From Saprospiraceae bacterium (GTDB taxonomy: Bacteria; Bacteroidota; Bacteroidia; Chitinophagales; Saprospiraceae), in contig JAJCYI010000160.1 of the NCBI GenBank assembly GCA_029263015.1, positions 1 to 64,000 of the forward strand: DNA of 64,000 nt, given 5' to 3'. This document shows, piece by piece, positions 43,254 to 53,331 of this stretch; position 1 is the stretch's first letter; every line of letters starts with the position of its first letter. The notes below the pieces were generated by a model. The model was given only the letters and a program-made list of their open reading frames with translations, ran no database searches and had not been told where the DNA came from. Made by a program: the position numbers and the translations under genes.

Positions 43254-43709
43254 GTGAAAAGAATATTTCTTACAATTGTCTTGGTAACTTTTGCAATCAA
43301 CGTTTCAATCTGCTGCGATTGTATAATGACAACTCTCGACAATCACCTTGAAAAAGTAAACTTGATTTTACGAGTAAAAGTTGTTCAAATTCTTGATACC
43401 AAAAAAGAAAGAGAAAATCATCTGATACCTGACCTCCTAAATGCAAGTAGTATTGGATATCGAGCAAAATTGGAAGTTGTCAGAAATCTTAAAGGAAACA
43501 TCCAAAAAGGAGATTTAATAAATATAAATTCAACTTTTTCGAATTGTGAATTCAAATATAAAATAGGACAGGAATATATTTTGTTTCTCAGACAAGACAA
43601 CGATGAAATATTTATTGAACCGTGTTCTTATAGCGAAGAAATAACAGATACAAGAAAGTGTAAAAGATACCTCAAGAAAATATTGAAGAAATTGAAAAAT
43701 AAAAACTGA
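43254..43709 (+). CDS. NTR/TIMP-like secreted protein (cassette gene candidate)
   Basis: 151 residues from a GTG start at 43254 (VKRIFLTIVLVTFAINVSIC), where a signal peptide begins; an ATG at 43167 adds 29 residues that fit poorly. The mature N-terminus starts near CCDC, and the following strands (VNLILRVKVVQI, YRAKLEVVRNLKG, GDLININSTFSNC) with spaced cysteines fit a netrin/TIMP-like beta-barrel. The C-terminus is Lys-rich. It lies alone between two hairpins, with AT-rich codons. The role is unknown. Confidence 0.65.
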   Translation: MKRIFLTIVLVTFAINVSICCDCIMTTLDNHLEKVNLILRVKVVQILDTKKERENHLIPDLLNASSIGYRAKLEVVRNLKGNIQKGDLININSTFSNCEFKYKIGQEYILFLRQDNDEIFIEPCSYSEEITDTRKCKRYLKKILKKLKNKN

Positions 43710-43719
43710 TGACAACAAA

Positions 43720-43765
43720 GCATATAACGGTCATGTCCAGCAAAAGCTGGTCACGCCGTATATGC
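43720..43765. repeat. Two-arm hairpin, cassette-boundary-like (right)
   Basis: Outer arms GCATATAACGG and CCGTATATGC (one bulged A) and inner arms CCAGC/GCTGG around AAAA. It follows the NTR-like gene by 10 bp. The downstream bases CATCAATTAGAAA resemble CATCAATTGAAAA just after the left hairpin. Confidence 0.6.
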
Positions 43766-43806
43766 ACACGTTCCCATCAATTAGAAAGAAAAACCAAAAC
43801 CAATTG

Positions 43807-43839
43807 CGTTTGTTTTGATTATTTCGTTTGTTTTGATTA
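43807..43839. promoter_or_regulatory. Tandem 15-bp repeats upstream of the HTH/PIN pair
   Basis: CGTTTGTTTTGATTA occurs at 43807-43821 and 43825-43839, an 18-bp period, 38 bp before the HTH start. A direct-repeat operator for the antitoxin is likely. Confidence 0.6.
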
Positions 43840-43877
43840 ATATTGTATTTGAATTCAACCTTTAAATACTTAAAAAC

Positions 43878-44333
43878 ATGGTACATTTAGAGAATATGAC
43901 TAAGCCTTCCAAAGAAGAACAGAAGGTGGCGATGGAGTCTTACAACGCTCTTGCAGAAGTTCTTGAAAGGCTTCATAAGGATAATCCTGAAATAGAAATC
44001 GAGGAAACGAGCGATAAAATCAAAATACCCCTACGAGTTTTAAAGCTACTTGCCAAAATCTTAAAAGTCACCAGCCAGGGAAAGCCAATATCAATAATTC
44101 CGATAGCAACAGAAATGACCACTCAAGCTGCTGCTGATTTACTTGGCTGCTCCCGCCCCCACTTAGTGAAGTTACTTGAGGAGGGGGAAATTGAATACAC
44201 TAAAATAGGCAAACACAGAAGAGTGAAATTTGAAGATGTAATGGCTTACAAAAAAAGGATGAAAGCAAAGCAGCAGGATTTGCTAATCAAAATAATGAAC
44301 GCAGACGAAGAATCAGGGCTATATGATACATAG
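43878..44333 (+). CDS. Excisionase-type HTH protein, probable antitoxin
   Basis: 151 residues. The C-terminal half has the HTH_17 excisionase-like domain: TTQAAADLLGCSRPHLVKLL, then EEGEIEYTKIGKHRRVKFED and VMAYKKRMKAKQ. The N-terminal half is helical and acidic. Its stop overlaps the PIN gene by 11 bp, the pattern of type II toxin-antitoxin operons in which the antitoxin binds DNA and neutralises the toxin. The tandem repeats upstream may be its binding site. Confidence 0.88.
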   Translation: MVHLENMTKPSKEEQKVAMESYNALAEVLERLHKDNPEIEIEETSDKIKIPLRVLKLLAKILKVTSQGKPISIIPIATEMTTQAAADLLGCSRPHLVKLLEEGEIEYTKIGKHRRVKFEDVMAYKKRMKAKQQDLLIKIMNADEESGLYDT

Positions 44334-44886
44334 TATTCGATTTACATGTGTCCTCGACACGAATGTAATTATACCAATTGAAATCCGTGATTTACTTTTT
44401 TGGTTTGCTCACGATGATCTATACACTCCAAAGTGGAGTAAGCACATCTTTGATGAATGGGAAGATGTAATGAAAAGAAAGAATGTCAGCAAAGGTGAAA
44501 TAAGGAAACGGATTGGTTGGGCAAATCAAGCTTTTCCAGACGCAATGGTTGAAAACTACGAAGTCTTGATTGATAGATTAACTCTTCCTGATGAAAAAGA
44601 CCGTCATGTTCTAGCCGCTGCGATTAAAACCAATGCAAATATTACTGTCACCAACAATTTAAAAGATTTTCCAGATGAATATCTCAACACTTTTGGATTA
44701 TCGGCGAAAAGTGCTGATGACTTTTCAACGGAGACGATAGATTTGAATCCGAATGTGGCAGTTAATTCTTTTCGAAAATTGGTAATGAACAGAAGAAGCC
44801 CAGATTTAGATGAATATGAAGTTTTAGATTGCCTGAGAAGAAATGGATTGAATGAAACCGCAAATTACCTGCATGCACTAATTTAG
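44323..44886 (+). CDS. PIN domain toxin (VapC-like RNase)
   Basis: 187 residues, longer than usual for VapC (about 130). Acidic residues expected to bind Mg2+ are visible: Asp12 in CVLDTNVIIP, Glu45 in IFDEWEDVM, Asp93 in DEKDRHVLAAAI, and Asp115 in NNLKDFPDEY. It is likely an RNA endonuclease inhibited by the HTH partner. The extra ~60 C-terminal residues (NSFRKLVMNRRSPDLDEYEV) may contact the antitoxin. The ATG at 44323 overlaps the antitoxin stop, supporting coupling. Confidence 0.9.
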   Translation: MIHSIRFTCVLDTNVIIPIEIRDLLFWFAHDDLYTPKWSKHIFDEWEDVMKRKNVSKGEIRKRIGWANQAFPDAMVENYEVLIDRLTLPDEKDRHVLAAAIKTNANITVTNNLKDFPDEYLNTFGLSAKSADDFSTETIDLNPNVAVNSFRKLVMNRRSPDLDEYEVLDCLRRNGLNETANYLHALI

Positions 44887-44902
44887 AAAAAGAAAAACCG
44901 AT

Positions 44903-44941
44903 GAGAACATTGTGTATTCCGTAATGAGATACACGGTTCTC
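44903..44941. terminator. Possible bidirectional terminator
   Basis: GAGAAC and GTGTAT on the left pair with ATACAC and GTTCTC on the right, with bulges. It lies between convergent genes (PIN toxin and the giant protein). Confidence 0.4.
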
Positions 44942-44949
44942 ACCACCCC

Positions 44950-47900
44950 CTACCTCACCAACGAAACATCCCCCTCAAACAGCACTTCCTCCCCATCCAC
45001 AAATTCGACCACGGCAAACCAGGCGAATACCGCCGGGTTGAGCGGCTCGCCACGGTGCTTGCCATCCCATCCAAAGGCAGGGTTGTTGGGCACAAAATCA
45101 TAATATTCAAAAACTGTTTCGCCCCAGCGGGAGAAAACGAGGAAACTCTTGACCCGTAATACATCATCGCCAGAGAAGATCATAAACTGGTCGTTGGTGC
45201 CATCGCCGTTCGGTGAAAAGACATTGGGAATGAATATGTTCCGATCTTTCCTGACAAACAAGGCCAGGATGTCGCTGCCCTCGCAGCCATTGGTATCGAT
45301 GACCGTGACTTCCACACTTGTTTGCTGAAGCGGGGTAATTTCCATCACGTCACATGGCATTATTTCGCAGGGGAACAGTTCCGAAGGTGTCCATAAAATT
45401 GTGTCCAACTGGCTACTCGGCACCGTGTATTGCACCTGCAATGTTACCGATTCGCCAAGTTCCACCACAAGGTCAGCACCCATTTCCACAACAACGGGTT
45501 GGGGTTCTGGCAAAAAGACCTGGGTGCTCCAGGTACAACCTTGCCCATCGGTTATTTCGAGAACATAAAGCCCTGCTTCCAAAGGCGTAAAGAAGTTAGT
45601 ACTGCCATTTGAAATGCCGTTCAAGCTAAAATCATAAGGCCCGTTCGCTGGGTCAACTTCCACATAAATACTTCCGTTTTCATCGCCAAAACAGGTTGGC
45701 GGGGAAATGTCCAATTCCCCCTGTGGCACATTCTGGAAAAGGTCAACAACCACTTGGTCAATGGCCTGGCAGGAGTTGTCCAACTGCGTGACCGTCAAGG
45801 TGTAAACGCCTGGTTGATCCACCGTTATGCCCGGTGCGTTCGGGTTGCTGATGACCACATTTGGATCGTCCACCGTCCAAACAAAATCCACGTTCGTGGA
45901 GGTGCTGCTTCCGAGCAGTTCTATTAGCGTTTGCAGGCAATCCAGCGTTTGGTCGTTTCCAGCATTTGCCGTAGGCGGATTTACATCGCCGCCCACTTCT
46001 ACTGAAATTGCATTGACACAATCATTTGCGGCGACACCGATCAGGTAATAAGTTCCCGGCGCATTGACCACTGTATTCTCGCCGTTGCCGATGATCGTCG
46101 TGTCTGTGCCGTTGATGGTCGCCCAGAAAAATTGAACCCCGTTTATCGCTGATCCGCCCGACAAGATACCCACCGTATCCACGCAATTGAGCACGGGCGG
46201 CGCATCTATGAACAGCGGCGGAAAGTCCGTGTTGTCGTCAATCACAATATCGGCAGTAGCGGTACAGCCGGAGGCTGGATCGGTGACGGTGAGCTGATAG
46301 CTGCCGGCCTCGTTCACCGTGATGGTTTGGTTATTTGAAATGACCGTATTGTTGAAAACCCAACTAAAATTTGCCGTTGGAGCGCCGACTGCTTCCCCCT
46401 CTAGGTTGATCGCATCAATCGTGCAATCCAAAACCTCCGTTGGCGTGGCAGTGATGTTGACGGTCAGGTCTACCGTTATGTCCACCACATTTACAAAAGC
46501 CGTATCAAAGCAACCGTTGGCTTCCACAATGAGCGCATAGTTGCCCTCGCTGCCAGCCTGCACATTTGCAACGTTGCTATTGCCAATGATCTGCCCAGTG
46601 GTTGTGCTCCACTCGAAAACAGATCCCGGCAGGGAAGAAGAACCGCTTAACTGCGCTTCTGCATTGATACAAGAAATTGGGTCGGGGTTCGCGATGGCAG
46701 CTACAGGCGCTTCCTGAAAAACGATTGGCGCACCAAACGAAACCACCGTGCATTCATCTCCCAAATCCACATGCCCCGTACCATCATCATTTCCGGCTAC
46801 CGCCGAAATGTAGTAGGTGGTACCAAAAATCATGGTCGCCAAATCAAAGCAGAAAGTGGGTGAATCACTGCGGGCAATTTCACCAATGATAACATCAGCT
46901 GTACCATTGTGGAGCACAAATTCCAAAACATCATCGGCATCGAGGAATTGGCCAAGTAGGCTGTAATCGCCTGTAAGGCAGGCATCCCCACAGATGCTTT
47001 GCGGACTGGTTGACATCGTGCCAATAGCTGTCACGCAGGTATTAGTGCTAATGGTGAACTCGCAAACCGTCTCGCACCCATTTGCATCTACCACCATTAC
47101 ATTATAAGATCCCTCACCCAAATTATTAATGACAAAATCGCCGAGCGGCACATTGGATTGACTGCCTCCGGGCGTCCAAGTGATCGAGTATGGCGCAGCT
47201 CCACCGGAAATACTGACCGTTCCTTCGCCGTCGGTTTCACCGGGCAGGCTCACGCTTCCCGTTTGGGTGCAAGCCAATTGCACAGCATCGGCAGGTTGGC
47301 TGATGGTAAATTCAGCCGTTCCCGTACAGCCGGATGCGTCTGTTACCACCACGGAATAATCGCCCGCAAATAAGTCAGTTGGGTTCTGCGGATTTCCCGC
47401 GATGGCAGGCGACCAATCAAAGGTGTATGGCGCAACGCCGCCGCCTGGGCTTACGGAGATCGAGCCTGTGTTTGCCCCAAAGCAGAGAATGTCGGTCTGC
47501 CCTCCAGCGACATTTACCGAAGGTGCATTATTTGGCACCATAAAAGTAGCAGTAGCAGAGCAGGAACCGCCATCGGTCACGGTGACCGTGTACATGCCAC
47601 CTGGCACGTTGAACAAATCTTGATCTATTTCACCGCTCGACCAGACGGTCCCATAAATGCCAACGGGGGTCAGTTCAAGTACGATGGAGCCGTTTTCCCC
47701 GACACAAAGCGTATTAGAAGAAATGGTGGCGTCAATGCTGAATGTATTGCTGTTGTTCGCCACACTAAAACTGCCCGTGGCGGTGCAGCCGAGCGCATCA
47801 GTTACCACCACATCATAGTCGCCCGAATTGATGGCGGACAGGTCTTGCGTTAATTCGCCGTTTGACCATAAATAAGTGAGGGGCAAAACACCTCCCGACA

Positions 47901-50900
47901 CGGTGATGTCGATGGCCCCATCAGGCTGGCCACAAATGGAAGGCGTCACAATCTCGGCAATGGTCGGCAGGTCAGGATTGTTTCCTACTGTGAAATTGGC
48001 GGTCGCTTCGCAGGTCGAGCCCTCGAAAACGGTGACGGAATAATTGCCCGGCGGCAAGCCGTTGAGGTCTTCGGTCGTTTCACCGTTCGACCACAAATAA
48101 GTATAGGTTGTGCTGGCGGGGCTGGCCGTTATGTCAATGCTGCCATTTGCCGTGGCGCAAGAAGTATTGGCCAGCGGGTTGCCAGAAATGTTTATCACAA
48201 TCGGATTGTTGGGCACGGTAAAATTGGCCGTGGCGACACATCCATTTGCGCCTGTCACCTCCACACTATAGTCGTCCGCAAGGATGTTGGTAAGGTCTTC
48301 CGTCGTTTCGCCATTTGACCAAAGGAAAATGTATGGTGCGACGCCGCCCGAGATGGTCAGGTCAATGCCACCATTGCTCCCGCCGCAGATGGAAGCAATA
48401 ATGGATTGTGAAATGCCAGGGTCTTCGGTGGTGCTGGGTACGGTGAAATTTACGGAAACGGTGCAGTCCCCGCCAGCCGATACCACCACGGTGAAACTAC
48501 CTCCGGCCAGGCCGGAAATGTCTTCGGTGGTTTCGCCATTCGACCAATCAAAAGTATAGCTGCCTACTGGTGTCACGTCCAAGTCAATTGCACCGTCGGT
48601 CATGGCGCAGGAAGTATTGGCAGCAGGTGTGCCCTGCACGCTGAAATTGATGCTGTTGGCGGGTATTTCAGCAGTCACCTCGGCGGAGCAATCATTTGTC
48701 CCGGTCACGGTCACGGTGTATGTCCCAGCGGCCTGGTTTGTTAAATCTTGCGTGGTATCGCCATTTGACCACAAGTAAGAATAGGGCATCGTACCTCCTG
48801 AAATGGTGATGTCAAAACTTCCATTCCCCTGCCCACAAAGTTCAGCGCTTATGTTCTGTGAAATGGAAGGCTCAGACGTTTCGTCTTCCACTGTAAACGA
48901 GGCAGAAGCAGAACAACTGCCCGATTCGGTAACGACAACCGTGTAAGTGCCGGCCGCCAAATCTGTCAGGTCCTCCGAGGTTGCGCTGTTCGACCATTCA
49001 ATGGTATAAGTACCTGCTGGGGTGATCACCAGGTCTATTGCGCCATTATTGTTTGTACAATTGGTGAGCGGTGTCGCTGTGCCGTCCAGGGTAAACGAAA
49101 AACTGTTGTTGGAAACGTTGAAAGTCTCTTCCGCTGAACATCCGTCGGCATCGGTCACTGTCACGGTGTAGTCCCCTGCTAGCAAGTCTTGAACATCTTC
49201 GGTGCTTTCGCCATTTGACCATTCGATGGTAAAAGGAGACTCCCCACCCGTGACGGTCAGGTCAATTGCCCCATTGGCTTCACCACAGATTGCTGCGGTA
49301 ATGGAAGTTGAAAGTGTTGGATCTTCCGTATCGTTTTCCACGGTATAAGAAGCGGTGGACGAGCATTCTGTACCGAGACTTACCGTCACAGTGTATTCAC
49401 CAGGGGTAAGCCCTGAAATGTCTTCTGTCGTTTCACCATTCGACCATTCAACATCATAAGTGCCTGCTGGTAAAATAGATAGGTCAATTTCGCCAGTACC
49501 TGAACCACTACATGAAGTATTGGGAGTTGTTGTACCAGATAGGTTTATCGCGATGTTGTTATTGGCGACCGTGACTTGAACGATCGTTTCACAGAGGTTG
49601 AAATCGGTTACCAAAACAGAATAGAGACCTGGCGTCAGGTCGGAAATGTCTTGCGTTGAAGCGCCATTTGACCAATCATAAAAATAGGGCGGATTCGTAT
49701 TCACCACACTCAGGTCAACAGACCCATTGGACTGGCCGCAAGTAGCCGCCGTAGCGACAGCGGTGGCATTGGGCGGGATGGCCAATTCGGGCACATCATA
49801 AGTGAATACCTGTGTACAAGTGCCCCCTGCGGAAACTGTCACCATATAAATATCGCCAAACAACTCGATCAGGTTTTGGGTAGTGGCGCCTGTGTTCCAC
49901 AAAAAAGTATAATTGCCTGAAGGTATCACATTGAGCAAAATACTGCCATCTGGGAAAATACATTTTTCGTTTTCCGTTACGGTTGCAACGACGTTAAATG
50001 CGAGCGTCTCATTGTTGATGTTGACGGAGGTTTCGGCAGTACAGCCAGCAGCCGTTGTCACCGTAACGGAATATGGCCCTGCTGGCAAACCGGTCAAATC
50101 TTCGGTCATTTCGCCATTTGACCATTGATAGGTAAATGGCTGTTCCCCACCATTGACCGTCAAATCAGCGTTGCCATTGGGCAGGCCACAATTGGCAGGA
50201 GTCTGGGTGATATTCAGGCTGGGGATTACCGATTCATCTGGAATGGTAAATGATTCAATTTCTTCACAATTGCCACCCACACTGACGGTTACGGTGTAAG
50301 TGCCTGGTTCCAGATCGGTCAGCGTTGTGCCAGTTGCTCCATTCGACCAAGTAATGACAGGTGTACCATCGGTGTTTATTGTCAAGTCTATTGAGCCGTT
50401 GCCCTGAACGGGCGGGCAGGAAGTATTTCCAGTAATAACTGCGCTCAGGTCAATGGGGATGTCATCGTCACCCACTGTGCCGCTGGCCACGGCGGTGCAG
50501 CCATTTGCGCCAGTCACCGTGACAGTATAGGTGCCGGCTGGCACATTGCTAAGGCTTGAGGTGGTCGCCCCTGTAGACCATAAGTAGGTGTATGGAAATA
50601 CGCCGCTGCCCGTATTTTGGATGAACACCGTTCCATTGCTAAGTCCACAATCGGCGTTTTCTGTTAAAACATTAATTCCTGGCGCATTGGGCTGACTGGG
50701 CACATTGAAGGTCAGCACTTGTTCACAAGTGCCTCCTGCACTGACAGTTACGGAATAAGAACCGCTCTCAAGATTAGTAATACTCGACGTAGTTTCGCCT
50801 GTTGACCAGATGTAAGTATAATTTCCCGCAGGGGTGACAGTGAGTATGATGCTACCGTCACTTGACGCAAGGTCACAGGACGTATTAGGTTCAATATCAG

Positions 50901-53331
50901 CAGTTATCGTAAAAACGATAGGGTCGTCTGCAATGACAACGGGCACCTCCGAGGAGCATCCATTTGCACCAGTCACGGTGACCGAATAGCTGCCAGCGGG
51001 CACATCGTTTATGGAGTTGGTGGTATTGCCATTTGACCATAGAATGCCGTAAGGGGAAACACCACCTGAGACGCTGATTGTCGCGCTACCGTTGCTCAAG
51101 CCACACTCTGCATTGTCAATGACCACATTTATTTCTGGTTCGTTCGGCAGATCATCCACCGTAAATGTTTCGATGGTTTGGCAATTACCTCCAGCGTCTA
51201 CAGTCACAGTATAACTGCCCGGATCCAAGTTTGAAATGGTAGTGGTCGTTTCACCAGTACTCCAAGTAATAACATAAGGAATGCCCGTAGGGGAAGTCCC
51301 AGGCAGAATGGTGATGGTAATGGTGCCATCCCAATTGCCAGGTCCACAGCCTTCATTGGGGTCAATATTTGCTGTGACAACAATCGTTGGATCATCGTTA
51401 GTCACGGCAATGGCTTCCTCGTTGGTACATCCATTAGCACCCGTTACGGTTACGCTGTATGTCCCTTCCGGAATATCGTCGATGTCTTCGGTCGTTTCGC
51501 CATTGTCCCACAAAAAAGTATAAGGTGGTTCGCCGCCAGAAACACTTACATCAATACTGCCATTGCTAATCCCGCAAATGGATTCAGTAGGCGTGAAAGA
51601 AATTTCAGGTTCGTTAGGTTCATCTTCTATAGTAAAAGTGGCTGTCCCCGAACAGCTTGTCCCCGTTGAAACAGTCACCGTGTAAGTGCCCGGTACAAGA
51701 TTTTGGAGGTCAGGGGTGGTTTCACCATTATCCCAGTTATAAGTATATGTTCCCCCTCCAGGTGGAGGGTCGGGCATGACCGTAGTCGTAATGCTGCCAT
51801 TCCCACCAATGCAAGTGGTATTTGAGATTATATTTGCAGTTATTATAATTGGCGGATCATCATTGTTAAGTGTTACAGAAAGTTCTGTCGTACATCCATC
51901 CGCCCCGGTAACGGTAATGATATAAGTACCAGCTGGTATATCATCCAAGTCTTCAGTGGTTTCGCCATTGTCCCAGTCATAGGTATAGGGTGAATCGCCG
52001 CCAGAAACGCTCACATCAATACTGCCATTATCCGAACCGCAAATGGATTCTGTGGTTGTGGCAGTCACGTTTGGTTCGTTAGGTGTGTCGTCAACAGTAA
52101 AAGTCTGTTCCCCTTCGCAGCCATTCACATCGGTTGCGGTAACGGTGTAGCTCCCTGGGGCCACATCTGTCAGGTCTTCCGTTGTTTCCCCACTGCTCCA
52201 CAAAAAAGTATACGGAGCATCACCCCCAGTTACACCTGTAACATCTATAGAACCATTAGCAAGTGTACATGTGGCAGTTTCAGTTGTCCCTTGTATCTGT
52301 ATTTGAACCAAAGTTATATCAACCGATCCTGAGACAGTACCCTCACATTCTCCATCGGAGGATTCCACACTTACCAGTCCATAATTACCAGCCTCCATGA
52401 CCGTAAAAATGTATGGATTATCAGAGGTAGTGATTGGCGGTTGGGAGACGCCATTGGCATCGGTATAAACAAAAGTCCAAGGGGCGTCTCCTGTAAAATC
52501 GATTGTTATGTCGATTGGATCCATTGTTCCTTCTTCACATATTTCACCTCCTCCCGACATGGTAGCTGTCGGTTCTGGGTGGACTTCAATAGTAATGCAA
52601 GAAAGATTTGGGTTAATTTCACATCCATTGGCCACCTGAACACATAATTGTGTTGTGCCAGCCGCACTACCCCAGTTTATAGTTATGTCTTCGTCATCAC
52701 CACCACTTATGGTACCGAGAGAAGGGTCAAGTGTCCAAGTGTATTCTGTTGCACCGTTGGGTGGCAGGATGGAATAATCGTCTGATTCATCAACACAAGC
52801 CTCTACTGGACCAGTAATTGGGCCTGGGTCGTCTGGAGGGAATGGAACAGTAGAGCCTTGGAGCACTGCCACCGTGTAATCGCAGACATTTCCAGCGCAG
52901 CCATCAATGACGAGCCAATATATTTCACCTATTACAAAATTGCTGGAAAAAAGGCTGAATGGGTCTTCCTCGCAAGGACATTGCACATCCATGATGTTGT
53001 TGATACATCCACCATAAATACCTCCTTGTAAGCCCATATTACCACCGTTCTGGCAATTTGATGGGGTGATTTCGATTTCAATAGTTGTGGTACCTGCAAA
53101 AAAGGCAAACCATTCATCATTGTTCAACACATTACTTGGGCAACCGGGAAAATTCTGAACATTATTATTGTTGTTGACGGTCGCACAATAGCCATCTATG
53201 TTTTCACAAAGCACAGGTGCATCGGGACAAGAATCGCCAGGATTAGGAAAGCCCGGTGGCGGGCATTGTCCTGATACAAGGTTCATCAAAATGAACAAGA
53301 AAAAGACAGTCAAAAGGTAGAAATTGCGCAT
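44950..53331 (-). CDS. Giant SprB-repeat surface protein with T9SS type B sorting domain
   Basis: 2,793 residues from the ATG at 53331 (MRNFYLLTVFFLFILMNLVS, signal peptide); 13 more residues are possible upstream. Residues ~20-155 are a Cys-rich lectin-like/PPC-like region, then PKD-like units. From ~340 to ~1,960 there are about 22 SprB-like repeats with the pattern C-G-x-x-N-G-S-I-D-[LV]-x-V-x-G-G...W-S-N-G-[AE]-T-T-x-D-[IL]...G-x-Y-x-V-T-V; from unit 2 to 21 two subtypes alternate. One further unit (TCFGDENGSIYVEV) is near residue 2,547. The end (FIPNVFSPNGDGTNDQF) is a type B gliding-associated domain. A surface adhesin is likely, but gliding is not shown. Confidence 0.93.
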   Translation of the reverse strand: MRNFYLLTVFFLFILMNLVSGQCPPPGFPNPGDSCPDAPVLCENIDGYCATVNNNNNVQNFPGCPSNVLNNDEWFAFFAGTTTIEIEITPSNCQNGGNMGLQGGIYGGCINNIMDVQCPCEEDPFSLFSSNFVIGEIYWLVIDGCAGNVCDYTVAVLQGSTVPFPPDDPGPITGPVEACVDESDDYSILPPNGATEYTWTLDPSLGTISGGDDEDITINWGSAAGTTQLCVQVANGCEINPNLSCITIEVHPEPTATMSGGGEICEEGTMDPIDITIDFTGDAPWTFVYTDANGVSQPPITTSDNPYIFTVMEAGNYGLVSVESSDGECEGTVSGSVDITLVQIQIQGTTETATCTLANGSIDVTGVTGGDAPYTFLWSSGETTEDLTDVAPGSYTVTATDVNGCEGEQTFTVDDTPNEPNVTATTTESICGSDNGSIDVSVSGGDSPYTYDWDNGETTEDLDDIPAGTYIITVTGADGCTTELSVTLNNDDPPIIITANIISNTTCIGGNGSITTTVMPDPPPGGGTYTYNWDNGETTPDLQNLVPGTYTVTVSTGTSCSGTATFTIEDEPNEPEISFTPTESICGISNGSIDVSVSGGEPPYTFLWDNGETTEDIDDIPEGTYSVTVTGANGCTNEEAIAVTNDDPTIVVTANIDPNEGCGPGNWDGTITITILPGTSPTGIPYVITWSTGETTTTISNLDPGSYTVTVDAGGNCQTIETFTVDDLPNEPEINVVIDNAECGLSNGSATISVSGGVSPYGILWSNGNTTNSINDVPAGSYSVTVTGANGCSSEVPVVIADDPIVFTITADIEPNTSCDLASSDGSIILTVTPAGNYTYIWSTGETTSSITNLESGSYSVTVSAGGTCEQVLTFNVPSQPNAPGINVLTENADCGLSNGTVFIQNTGSGVFPYTYLWSTGATTSSLSNVPAGTYTVTVTGANGCTAVASGTVGDDDIPIDLSAVITGNTSCPPVQGNGSIDLTINTDGTPVITWSNGATGTTLTDLEPGTYTVTVSVGGNCEEIESFTIPDESVIPSLNITQTPANCGLPNGNADLTVNGGEQPFTYQWSNGEMTEDLTGLPAGPYSVTVTTAAGCTAETSVNINNETLAFNVVATVTENEKCIFPDGSILLNVIPSGNYTFLWNTGATTQNLIELFGDIYMVTVSAGGTCTQVFTYDVPELAIPPNATAVATAATCGQSNGSVDLSVVNTNPPYFYDWSNGASTQDISDLTPGLYSVLVTDFNLCETIVQVTVANNNIAINLSGTTTPNTSCSGSGTGEIDLSILPAGTYDVEWSNGETTEDISGLTPGEYTVTVSLGTECSSTASYTVENDTEDPTLSTSITAAICGEANGAIDLTVTGGESPFTIEWSNGESTEDVQDLLAGDYTVTVTDADGCSAEETFNVSNNSFSFTLDGTATPLTNCTNNNGAIDLVITPAGTYTIEWSNSATSEDLTDLAAGTYTVVVTESGSCSASASFTVEDETSEPSISQNISAELCGQGNGSFDITISGGTMPYSYLWSNGDTTQDLTNQAAGTYTVTVTGTNDCSAEVTAEIPANSINFSVQGTPAANTSCAMTDGAIDLDVTPVGSYTFDWSNGETTEDISGLAGGSFTVVVSAGGDCTVSVNFTVPSTTEDPGISQSIIASICGGSNGGIDLTISGGVAPYIFLWSNGETTEDLTNILADDYSVEVTGANGCVATANFTVPNNPIVINISGNPLANTSCATANGSIDITASPASTTYTYLWSNGETTEDLNGLPPGNYSVTVFEGSTCEATANFTVGNNPDLPTIAEIVTPSICGQPDGAIDITVSGGVLPLTYLWSNGELTQDLSAINSGDYDVVVTDALGCTATGSFSVANNSNTFSIDATISSNTLCVGENGSIVLELTPVGIYGTVWSSGEIDQDLFNVPGGMYTVTVTDGGSCSATATFMVPNNAPSVNVAGGQTDILCFGANTGSISVSPGGGVAPYTFDWSPAIAGNPQNPTDLFAGDYSVVVTDASGCTGTAEFTISQPADAVQLACTQTGSVSLPGETDGEGTVSISGGAAPYSITWTPGGSQSNVPLGDFVINNLGEGSYNVMVVDANGCETVCEFTISTNTCVTAIGTMSTSPQSICGDACLTGDYSLLGQFLDADDVLEFVLHNGTADVIIGEIARSDSPTFCFDLATMIFGTTYYISAVAGNDDGTGHVDLGDECTVVSFGAPIVFQEAPVAAIANPDPISCINAEAQLSGSSSLPGSVFEWSTTTGQIIGNSNVANVQAGSEGNYALIVEANGCFDTAFVNVVDITVDLTVNITATPTEVLDCTIDAINLEGEAVGAPTANFSWVFNNTVISNNQTITVNEAGSYQLTVTDPASGCTATADIVIDDNTDFPPLFIDAPPVLNCVDTVGILSGGSAINGVQFFWATINGTDTTIIGNGENTVVNAPGTYYLIGVAANDCVNAISVEVGGDVNPPTANAGNDQTLDCLQTLIELLGSSTSTNVDFVWTVDDPNVVISNPNAPGITVDQPGVYTLTVTQLDNSCQAIDQVVVDLFQNVPQGELDISPPTCFGDENGSIYVEVDPANGPYDFSLNGISNGSTNFFTPLEAGLYVLEITDGQGCTWSTQVFLPEPQPVVVEMGADLVVELGESVTLQVQYTVPSSQLDTILWTPSELFPCEIMPCDVMEITPLQQTSVEVTVIDTNGCEGSDILALFVRKDRNIFIPNVFSPNGDGTNDQFMIFSGDDVLRVKSFLVFSRWGETVFEYYDFVPNNPAFGWDGKHRGEPLNPAVFAWFAVVEFVDGEEVLFEGDVSLVR

